Assembly: GCA_036426205.1 (NCBI GenBank)
Contig: CM071570.1
Coordinates: forward strand, 73,377,763 to 73,441,762
Length of the DNA: 64,000 nt
Reading direction: 5' to 3'
DNA from: Ascaphus truei
Taxonomy: Eukaryota > Chordata > Amphibia > Anura > Ascaphidae
Of the stretch, positions 55,827-64,000 are shown piece after piece. Position 1 is the first letter of the stretch; the number at the start of each line of letters is the position of its first letter. The notes below the pieces were generated by a model. It saw nothing but the letters and a program-made list of their open reading frames with translations. It searched no databases and was not told the origin of the DNA. The translations under genes were made by a program, and so were the position numbers.

Positions 55827-56000
55827 TTTGGTCCTGGCTACTTCCGATAGCACGCCGGGTTGCTGTCTCGGCCGTCTGCCTCTCCACCGCCGGTCACAGA
55901 CCACCCATCATGACGGACGAGTCTTTCGAGGTTTGGCGGTGCAACAGAAATAAGAAGAAACACTCAGGCTCGGTGCCATCTGCAACACAACAGTGAGTCC
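55827..56000 (+). mobile_element. candidate Penelope-like 5' leader with short exon
   Basis: Directly follows the inverted-arm unit. ATG at 55910 opens a 28-codon frame (MTDESFEVWRCNRNKKKHSG...) ending at TGA 55994-55996. A GTGAGT donor consensus overlaps the stop (from 55993). Splicing there would avoid the stop. Introns are known in some Penelope-like elements, so this could be a first exon; that reading is speculative. Confidence 0.35.
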
Positions 56001-56199
56001 CTCTATCTCAATTATTACAGTGCTCCTGGGGAGCTTATTGCTGGGAGAGACATTTATATTCACTTGTGTTAGCTTTGCCCAGACCTGCTGCCTATCGATT
56101 CACTCTGCCAGATTCAGCAACTTATTGTTACTTCTAGAGCACCTTTTAGGTTAACCTCATGTTTACCTGTGTTTACTTGCGTTGACTGAAGGATTGATT

Positions 56200-56345
56200 G
56201 AAAATGAAAGGCGGCCATTTAGTGAACCCTAGGAAGCAGGATTTTTGCTGATTGACTACGGAATCTTAGGTAAATAGTTTTCAATAGGTAATCAAAGGCT
56301 GCATATATTTTTTTTTTTTAAAGAGCCGCTTGGACTGCCTCTTTA
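56200..56345. mobile_element. TTAA-type MITE fragment
   Basis: The right end GCTTGGACTGCCTCTTTAT and the preceding T/A run match the family terminus. The left part is lost. Confidence 0.4.
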
Positions 56346-57907
56346 TGCAGATAAATTCAACAATTTCAGTGCTGAAAGAGTAGACCAGGAGATGGTTACG
56401 TGCAGCTTACCCCTTCAGCACTAATGGGGTTAGATGACATGCAGTAATTTTGGGATCAACAAGTTTTCCCAGACATGTCTTGTGTGTCATTGGCCTGAAA
56501 ATATTTTGTTTGCATAATTTAGAATAACCCCTCTATGGAATAATTCCACCAGTCTGCGGAGGAACAATACAAAAATGACATTGATTTCAAGACTTCCGCA
56601 GAACCCTGCAGATGTAATCATGTTCAGCATATAAGTCACACTCGGTACATCTTAAAGAAGTAAACAGCTTGAACAGGTTAAAAACAAACAAACAAACAAA
56701 AACACTGCAATTTACCACAAATCACAATTCAGTATCACAGGTACAATTGGAAGGTATTAAAGCAGCTATCCAAGCTGGCGTTTAAATTTTAAAAAAAAAT
56801 GTTTTTGTTTAATATGTGCATCAATACAATCCACACAATGATAAGTAATTAGCTAAGTTGACAATTGATTGGCGAAGATTTTGCTCGGGGGTTTACTAAA
56901 TGTCTGTCAGTGCAGCAGAAGAGGAACAAAGATGCAAAGTTCTGTGGGGAAGATGATGTGACTAGGCAGTCACTAGATACAACTGGTGCACTGCTAGAGA
57001 CGACAGGGCTCAAAAGGGGGTGTGCCAGAGCCTTTCAGAAGAGGAAGTGGATTTGACTTTGAAAACGGTTGCTATAGAAACAAAAAAAGTTTTTTCTTAC
57101 ATGCTGCGAGTATTTCTCATAGAACAGAACTGATTTCTTTAAAAAAATTAAAAATAACCCCACGTAGGATAGTGCTTGGTCTGAAGCTATAAAAAAGGTC
57201 CCAACATATACTTACAGTTGTAAAGCAGGATAAAGCTTGGTGACTGATGTTGTTAACCCTTACACAGCCGTAGTGACATACATGGTAGGGAATGAGCCCA
57301 TCTGACATACAAGGTGCCGTTTTAAAATTAAATAAAAGTTAGAATCCCCAAAAGAGGATAACCAATATTAAAAAAAATAAATAAATAATAGAGAGACACA
57401 AGAACAAGTGCTTGTGAAGAAAAAAAAAATAGATTACATGAAAAGTTATTTCTTCATGCCTTTAAAACGTCTTTACCCTCATCTAGCAAACAGTGGAAGC
57501 CAATAAAGATTGTTAAAGGTCGTTAAATTAAATGGTTGCAAACAATCATTTCACCAACCACCGTATAGTGAAGAGCCCTCGCAAGTTGGTTTTGCTCGAA
57601 ACTGTTACAGCCACAATAAAAACGTTACGAGATAATCCGCCACCAGCGTTAAAACACTTCAAACTATTATCACAGAAGAACAAATGTTTAGTATGTGTGG
57701 TAAAAAAGTGACACCCTCAATAAACACTGTTTGAAATGTCTTTGAAAAGTTTTTAAATGCTTGTACAAATAAAAAATAAAACATTTAATTGTGTTTAGAC
57801 CTGTTTAATTGCACAGATTACCAACAGGGAGAAAACATTACACATTCAATTCTGCAGTTCAAAGTTTTAGTAACATATTGGAAAAAAGCAGATTTTATGT
57901 AAATTGT
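56346..57907. other. no gene seen
   Basis: AT-rich sequence with A runs. Short frames (for example 56865-57056) have no splice-site or domain support. Confidence 0.5.
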
Positions 57908-57980
57908 GATACCTTTTAGTGGACCAACAATAGAGTCCATCATAGATCAAATTTATAATGTACATAGCAAGCGTTCGAAC
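57908..57980 (-). mobile_element. Penelope-like terminal fragment
   Basis: On the minus strand it reads CGAACGCTTGC, then GGACTCTATTGTTGGTCCAC and TAAAAGGTATCAC. This parallels the 3' end of the element at 27455-31745 (CGAAAGCTTGC ... CATTTTGTTAGCC). Confidence 0.6.
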
Positions 57981-58130
57981 CTTAGGCCCGTAATATATAG
58001 TGGGCGCTCTTGCTGCGCCGTGCGCGGCATTATAAGAGGCTGTGGTTATCCAGCCATTGTATGCCAGGGGCCGCGCTTGCGCGCGCACGGCAGTAAGCGT
58101 GGAGCCGGGCGATAGCGGGGAAGACTCAAA
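57981..58130. mobile_element. Harbinger-like MITE fragment
   Basis: Begins TTAGGCCCGTAATATATAGT and continues GC-rich (GCGCCGTGCGCGGC). It has the TTA-GGC start of the other Harbinger-type copies. The right end is not found before the GT repeat. Confidence 0.45.
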
Positions 58131-58158
58131 AAGTAAGTTTTCACGCCACTACCGCCGG

Positions 58159-58162
58159 TGTA

Positions 58163-58211
<49 letters not shown>

Positions 58212-58222
58212 ATATGTGTGTG
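58159..58222. repeat. (GT)n microsatellite
   Basis: Nearly pure GT repeats over about 60 bp. Confidence 0.97.
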
Positions 58223-58319
58223 CACAATGTTAAGAAATATTTTATTATTTTACCAAATGTGTCTTTTTTAATGTAACCCATGTTTCCCCCTCCCCCCCGG
58301 TCGCAGACTGAACCTCTAG

Positions 58320-59113
58320 GGTGTATTGAGGGCGGATTACGTGTATCTTGGTGGTGCGTACCTGTGAGGAACAGGAGGGCCTGAGTCTCCCGCGATGGTA
58401 TAGGGGACAACAGGGACAGGCTTCTGGGATATATGCCTCCATCTTCTCTAGCAACGGTGCAACGCCTCCATCTCTATAAGCCCCAGGGATATGGGGTGGA
58501 ACCCTTACAGAGAATTTCCACTCAGGGAAGAGAGATTCCAGTCTCAGTCAGGTCTTTATAAAACAGCAGCAGCTCTCTTTATTGTACTCACAGATCAGTA
58601 GCAGCACACAGCACACAGCAGCAGCAGTAATACAGGTACAGGTCTTTTCCCTCCTTCTCCTTTCCCTCAAGACGTACACCCGCAGGATGGGCTGTCTGGA
58701 TCTCTCTGTATCCCTGCCACCACCCCAAGCCGCAGGCACTCATGGTGGGGCTAACTCTTCCCTCACCCCCTAGGCAGGGTGAGAGGCACTGGTCCACCTC
58801 TTGCTAACTAGGCCCTACTCCTCTGGAACCTAGCTAGCTCACACAGTGTGACTGTCCAGTCAGACACTCCAACACTAACTCACTGCACACAGACAGGAAC
58901 TGCAACTAAGTTTAGTCAGCCCCACCCCTCATGATGTCAGCAGGCCCTCCCCTGTGTTTCTGCCTTCCCACACAGAGTCAGGTGCCTACCTCCACCAATC
59001 ACGGCAGGGCTTGAAGCAGGGAAAACCCATGATAATTACTGGCGGCCTGCTATTAGCAGGACTTACACCAGTAGAAGAAAGATATATAGCCCCCATTACT
59101 TACCGGGGCTACA
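58320..59113 (-). mobile_element. possible solo LTR
   Basis: On the minus strand the block could begin TGTAGCCCCGGTAAGTAATG, with CTATATATC as a TATA-like box and CAATAAAGAGAGC as a polyadenylation signal further on. No flanking duplication or internal retrovirus-like coding region was found, so this is only a suggestion. Confidence 0.25.
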
Positions 59114-59137
59114 TTAATTTAAAAAATATATAATAAA

Positions 59138-60745
59138 TAGGGTGACCAGATTTTCAAAATGAAAAATCGGGACACAATAAAAAATTATTTATAAAACAAA
59201 TTACATCACGTGATGCAACCCGTTGCCATGACAACGAAACACTGACGTCAGGCATGTTGCCATGATAATGTGGCATCACGTGATGCCTCTGCACCATAAT
59301 GTGTCCCCGTTGGTGGGGCTGCAGTGTGTGTCAGTGTGTATAGGAGGTGGGCCCTGCAGTGTGTGTGTGTGTGTGTGTGTATAAATAAGGAAGACATTAA
59401 AATTAAAATAATTAACAAATTAAAATTAAATAAAGAATTGACAAATTAAAATTAAATTAAAAAAAATTAGGCATTAATTAAAATTAAGACTTTTAAAAAT
59501 GTGACCTTCCTGACCTTACACTTTGCAAAATAGGGTCTCTTGCTCTCCTCGTGGCAGTCAGTGACAAACACACACACCCCCCCCTCCTCATACTTCCCCC
59601 TCCTCTCCTAATACCTGCCCCCTCATACTTCCCCCTCTCCTTATACCTCCCCCTCATACCTCCCCATATACCTCCTCTCCTCATACCTCTCCCTCCCTAT
59701 CCTTTTCCTCATACCTACCCTCTCCCCCCTCCTTATATCTCCCCTCCTCATACCTTCCCCATCCCTCCTCATACCTTCCCCATCCCTCCTCATACCTGCC
59801 CCATCCCTCCTCATACCTGCCCCATCCCTCCTCATACCTGCCCCATCCCTCCTCATACCTTCCCCTCCTCATACCTTCCCCTCCTCATACCTTCCCCTCC
59901 CCTCCTCATACCTTCCCCTCCCCTCCTCATACCTTCCCTCCCCTCCTCATACCTTCCCTCCCCTCCTCATACCTTCCCCATCCCTCCTCATACCTTCCCC
60001 ATCCCTCCTCATACCTGCCCCATCCCTCCTCATACCTTCCCCATCCCTCCTCATACCTTCCTCATCCCTCCTCATACCTTCCCCATCCCTCCTCATACCT
60101 TCCCCATCCCTCCCCATATCTCCCCTTCTCATACCTTCCCCTCAGCTCCTCATATCTCCCCCTCCTCATACCTTCCACTCAGCTCCTCATATCTCCCCTT
60201 CCTCAGACCTTCCCCTCAGCTCCTCATATCTCCCCCTCCTCATCCCTTCCTCTCAGCTCCTCCTATGACACACAGACAGACAAGACACACACAGACAGAC
60301 AAGACACATACACATAGACAGACAGACAGCACACACAGACAGACAGATAGCACAGACAGCACACACACAGACAGCATACGGACAGGACACACACACACAT
60401 ACACACACAAACACACACACCCCTTTCTCTCTCACTGAGAAGCAGCTCACACCATCCAGCCAGGTACTAAGCCCCGCCCCGAGATCCCTGACCTCCAACC
60501 AATCCCCTGCTTCTACTCTCTAAGCCCAGCCCCCCGGCATTCTAACATGAAAAAAATACTACCCAGCTGCCGCATCCTCCTCGGCGCCGCTGCTCGCACC
60601 CCCCGCGCACCCCCCTGCACCTCGTCGCCGAGTCCCCTGCGCACCAGGGAGAAAAACCGGGACATTCCCAGGACGGACGGGCAACCGGGACAGCCCAGCA
60701 AAAACCGGGACTGTCCCGGCAAAAACGGGACGAATGGTCACCCTA
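59138..60745. mobile_element. 1.6-kb hAT-like element with perfect 8-bp target duplication
   Basis: The left end TAGGGTGACCAGA and right end ATGGTCACCCTA are inverted repeats, each followed inward by CGGGAC blocks. ATAATAAA flanks both sides exactly (59130-59137 and 60746-60753). No transposase is present. The middle is a pyrimidine minisatellite. A 295-codon proline-rich frame across it (59551-60438) is a repeat artefact. Related right ends are at 22581 and 27206. Confidence 0.88.
59740..60260. repeat. 21-bp minisatellite (CTCCTCATACCTTCCCCATCC)
   Basis: Around 20 imperfect copies of a 21-bp unit. Because 21 is a multiple of three, one frame stays open and gives a heptapeptide-like repeat on each strand. 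This explains the long pseudo-frames. Confidence 0.95.
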
Positions 60746-61049
60746 ATAATAAATTACACATATACACACACACATACATACATACATACATAGATAACCG
60801 GTCGCTCCCGGCAGCACAGACCACCATACACAAAAAGTGTGCGTCAGGATCACGAGCGTTCACACAGGCGCGCCCGCACCCACTATAGAACGCGCCTTAG
60901 GAGTTTCTCCTTCAGGTTGGCCTGTGAACTCCATGAAGAAGAAACCTGTGAGGTTTGGAAAGCTATGTACACTATAAATGATAAAAAAAAAACCCTTGGC
61001 TCATCTAGTCTGTGCATTCTTCTATCTGCTGTAAAAAGTTCAACTATGG

Positions 61050-62100
61050 AGAAGTGAAATGTAATGATTTCATTTCACAGCATCTTAAAACCTCCTCCTC
61101 GTGCTTGTGACCTTTATATTTGCAAGTTTAAATTGCCCATGAACAGAAGTGAAATGATTGTGGATCCATGAGGAGCAATTAAAAAAAAAAGGTGCAATCC
61201 CAAGTAGCCTACCAAAAAAATACAACCGTTGGTAAACAATTTATCCATCTAGCTGGCTTCCTTGAGCTCCTCTAACTCTGCTAAAAGCAATGATCCCCCC
61301 CCCCCCCCGAAAATTAATTACAAATTGTAAGCCTCAGGGGCCTTTCAACAGGGGAGTGTTTATCACTCACAGGTTTTCTTTACCCTTAGCTCACCCTGTA
61401 CCTATTAGAGAACCAAGCACTTGCTGAACACACATTGAATGGGGGAGTAACTAGAGGAAACTGAACCATTCCTAGTATCAACTCGCCATGTTTACAAATT
61501 AACAAAAAATGGATTTATAAAGGAGTCAGATTTTGATTAAAAAACAAAAATAAAATAAAGGGGCAATGACCCACCCAGATGTAATCCCTTAAACAGGTCA
61601 CTGCCATGTGCACACTTTGGTCCCAACTTGAGGGTGCCCCTTTGACAGCCATTAAGAAATAGAACCAACTTACATCAATTAACCCATTAGTATATACAAG
61701 GAATGCACAGCTGGCTTGTGTTTTAAAAAGCGTAGGTGTAGAAACTCCCGAACAGGCAATTGTAAAGTCCATTTATTGAGATCAGCACTATTAATTAATA
61801 CAAACAATGAGTAATAGCTCACTAGACAACAGACTAGATTGTATTTCATACAGAATTGCATCATGCGTCTCTTCAGTCTGCTCTCTCATTGATAAATCAG
61901 TTAGATTTAGTTAACAATTGCTCCCTGCATTGTGCCCTTTAAAAAAAAAAGCCCCAGGTAAAAAGATTCTCAGGTCTATTGCCGGAAGCATTTATTCAGC
62001 TTGGTTTTCCTGAGGAAAGGTGTATATTTTAGAACAGTGTATTTGCATTTCAAAGATTGTTTGTATGTCTGTATATTTCTCAAGCACCTACCATTTAAGC
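61050..62100. other. no gene seen
   Basis: AT-rich sequence with a C run at about 61293. No repeat termini or exon-like frames were recognised. Confidence 0.5.
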
Positions 62101-62109
62101 AGTGTTAAT

Positions 62110-62260
62110 TTTTTTTTTTTTACAACATTACAAAAACAGGGAATATAATAATAATTCTGATGAGATAAGTGCATCAAGACAGGAATGTAACATTAGGAGA
62201 GAGTCCCCGTCCCTAGGAGCTTACAATCTAATTGGCATGCGGGGAGATCAATATAGACAT
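62110..62260 (-). mobile_element. L2-type LINE 3' end
   Basis: On the minus strand: AGATTGTAAGCTCCTAGGGA, CTTGATGCACTTATC, then TTTTTGTAATGTTG. It parallels the tail at 44450-46365. Confidence 0.65.
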
Positions 62261-62377
62261 TTGAGTTCATTGGTATAGGAGCATACTGTAGTTTAGTGAG
62301 CAAACACTTCATATAAAGTGTACTGTGGCATCACCTTTTTTCTTCTTTTAAGTGCAGCATAAGTATATATCTATATA

Positions 62378-62578
62378 GAGAATCAGCAGGCAGCACTCAG
62401 GTTAAGCAATTAAATTGATATATAATGTAGAAAACAAGACACAAATATCCAACGTTTCGGCCTCATCCTGAGGAAGGTCCCGTTTGTGGGGCCGAAACAT
62501 TGGATATTTGTGTCTTGTTTTCTACATTATATATCAATTTAATTGCTTAACCTGAGTGCTGCCGGCTGATTTCGTGTG
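62378..62578. repeat. long hairpin with hammerhead-like core at its tip
   Basis: The left arm (about 62378-62461) and right arm (about 62491-62570) are almost perfectly complementary over 75-80 bp, for example CACTCAGGTTAAGCAATTAA against TTAATTGCTTAACCTGAGTG. At the tip the plus strand has CTGAGGA (62468-62474), a 6-bp stem GGTCCC/GGGGCC (62476-62481 with 62488-62493) and GAAAC (62494-62498). Stem III and the cleavage triplet are not clearly formed. The right arm continues as CTGCCGGCTGATTTCG. Confidence 0.8.
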
Positions 62579-62659
62579 AACGGCATCGTATATTTATTGA
62601 TTATTTATGGGACATGCACCTACCTGTATATGCTGACTATTGGAGTGCCGGCTGCTTGC

Positions 62660-62800
62660 ATTTACTATATAGAGAATCAAAAAGATGAACAGGCACTCCT
62701 CATTGCACAAAAGTTGCATTTATTAGCTCAACGTTTTAGCCCATACATGAGCCTTTCGTGAGAAAGGCACATGTACTGTATGGGCCGATATATATATATA
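62660..62800. repeat. second, decayed hairpin-type unit
   Basis: Starts TATATAGAGAATCA, as does the unit at 62374. It contains AACGTTTTAGCCCATACATG and, further on, CATGTACTGTATGGGC. On the minus strand it reads CTCACGAAAGGCTC ... GGGCTAAAACGTTG, a decayed hammerhead-like layout. Confidence 0.5.
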
Positions 62801-62819
62801 TTTATATATATATATATAT

Positions 62820-62935
62820 AATAAGAAATAGTGCTTTACAATACACGTGGCATAATATTGCAACACGATGGGAATAAGCACTTCAGACATAAAACAATAG
62901 GAGTTCCTGACCCAAAGAGCTTACAATCTCAGTGA
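62820..62935 (-). mobile_element. L2-type LINE 3' end
   Basis: On the minus strand: GAGATTGTAAGCTCTTTGGG, then GCCACGTGTATTGTAAAGCA. An AT microsatellite (about 62788-62821) follows the tail. Confidence 0.65.
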
Positions 62936-63229
62936 AATGCACACAAGCTTTCCAGACAGGTCTCTTCCTCAGATGTACTGTAACCACAGTCAGTCACATC
63001 CTGTAATAAATATACACATTTCCAGGAGGGAACAGCTAGAACAACTCTGCACTGGAACGACACCATCAATTGAACCTATGCTGACACTTGGGAAGAGGAG
63101 GGAATGAACAGCGGGTGAGATCCTATGTGCTCCATACACACAGTTTCCTGGAAGCAGCCACATACATGGAAAGTAAGGATTCATCTTAAATGTGAGTGGA
63201 TGAAAGAAGCCACCATCTTTGCATTATAA

Positions 63230-63400
63230 CAGCAGTTCTCACACTGTGATCCCTGGCCCACCAGAGGTCCCAGATGACTTCAGGGGTGGTCCCTGAAGTC
63301 CCCAAAATGTACTTTTAGGCCGCTTTCCTGCAAACTATGCATTGTCCAGCACTACTGAAGGCTGACATTTTAGATACAGGTCCAGCACTTTTTAAATATA
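63230..63400. mobile_element. hAT-like element, left end
   Basis: CAGCAGTTCTCACACTGTGA and CCACCAGAGGTCCC match the family seen at 5864. GCCGCTTTCCTGCAAACTAT and GCATTGTCCAG are shared in diverged form. The right end is not identified. Confidence 0.5.
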
Positions 63401-64000
63401 TATTATACTTGAATATTAATATTCAGATGAACGGGGCCAAGTTACTCCAAATGGTCATTAACATCGAAGTACAGTAGTCTGCGATATGGAAAATGTAACC
63501 CACAACCTTGCATTCGAGCTGTGTACTGAAAATCAATAACATACTCATTCATCCCCGTTTGCCATTTACACACATGATGTGTTCTTAATTCAGATTTTCC
63601 TATTGCACATTTTTCTCTCTCCAAGTTATTGAATAATAATAACTTACCATTGTACAACCAAATGTAAAATAAATTATTTTTAAATGCTTGCAGAATGAAG
63701 GTTTTAGAAAAGTTACAGTATAACTGACAAAACAAAAAAAAAAGGAAGTACAGTACAGCAAAAAATACAATGGGACTTATGGAGTCTAGTTGTGGAATCT
63801 GTTTATTTAATTAATGATAATTGAATCAATCCTACCTGCCTAGCACTTCATCATTTATTTTTAAATCACAGATTCTTTCAAATAAAATATCTAAAAAATA
63901 ACATTTTTATTTTATTTTATTTTTTAGAAATGAGAGACAGCGATGTTAGCCAAAAGGAAGTTGCTATAGGAAGTGAAACCCTGCTTAGTTTCACGTTGCC
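63401..64000. other. no gene seen
   Basis: AT-rich sequence to the end of the window. A 97-codon minus frame at 63442-63735 has no motif or splice context that would support calling it. Confidence 0.5.

Noticed and set aside
58320..59113. Endogenous retrovirus provirus
   Set aside because: A TATA-like and polyadenylation-like signal suggest at most a solo LTR. No retroviral coding sequence or flanking duplication was seen.
59551..60438. 295-codon proline-rich frame
   Set aside because: It lies across a 21-bp pyrimidine minisatellite inside a hAT-like element. The matching repeat frame on the other strand shows it is compositional.

Overview
This is vertebrate nuclear DNA, most likely from an anuran amphibian. 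The call rests on AT-rich, repeat-dense, intron-like sequence, frog-type L2/CR1 LINE tails, Penelope-like elements with a GIY-YIG domain, and many non-autonomous hAT, PIF/Harbinger and TTAA-type elements. No prokaryotic genes, tRNAs, rRNAs or CRISPR arrays were seen.

The only host gene recognised is the 5' part of rin2 (Ras and Rab interactor 2, a RAB5 exchange factor) on the minus strand. Three exons are visible: a start-codon exon (39658-39802), a 101-bp coiled-coil-like exon (12885-12985) and a 196-bp exon that opens the SH2 domain (2268-2463). Splice sites and reading phases agree across all three. The gene continues beyond base 1. Its two complete introns (26.7 kb and 10.4 kb) and the 24 kb upstream of the first visible exon are almost wholly transposon-derived.

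Layout. 1-2267: next rin2 intron, with a GA-rich tract at the edge. 2464-12884: intron with hAT, Harbinger and TTAA-type elements and a hammerhead-like motif. 12986-39657: large intron with nested hAT elements, an array of NRF1-type palindromes (17.36-17.53 kb), a 100-N assembly gap (21846-21945), a decayed Penelope-like retroelement (27.46-31.75 kb) interrupted by an L2-like insertion, and a 3.5-kb hAT-like element swollen with TG and GA arrays (32.1-35.6 kb). 39803-64000: upstream region with palindromic repeats (43.5-43.9 kb), a decayed L2 LINE carrying a 1.77-kb inverted-arm insertion flanked by a 17-bp target duplication (44.5-46.3 kb), a CR1 LINE (53.1-55.0 kb), inverted-arm Penelope-related units (55.4-55.8 and 62.4-62.6 kb) and a 1.6-kb hAT-like element with a perfect 8-bp duplication (59.1-60.7 kb).

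The most interesting non-gene theme is the repeated appearance of hammerhead-ribozyme-like signatures (CTGANGA, stem II, GAAAC) in at least six places, several inside inverted repeats that look like Penelope-like terminal repeats. Family assignments of repeats were made by eye from termini, target duplications and coding remnants. They need a repeat-library search to be final.
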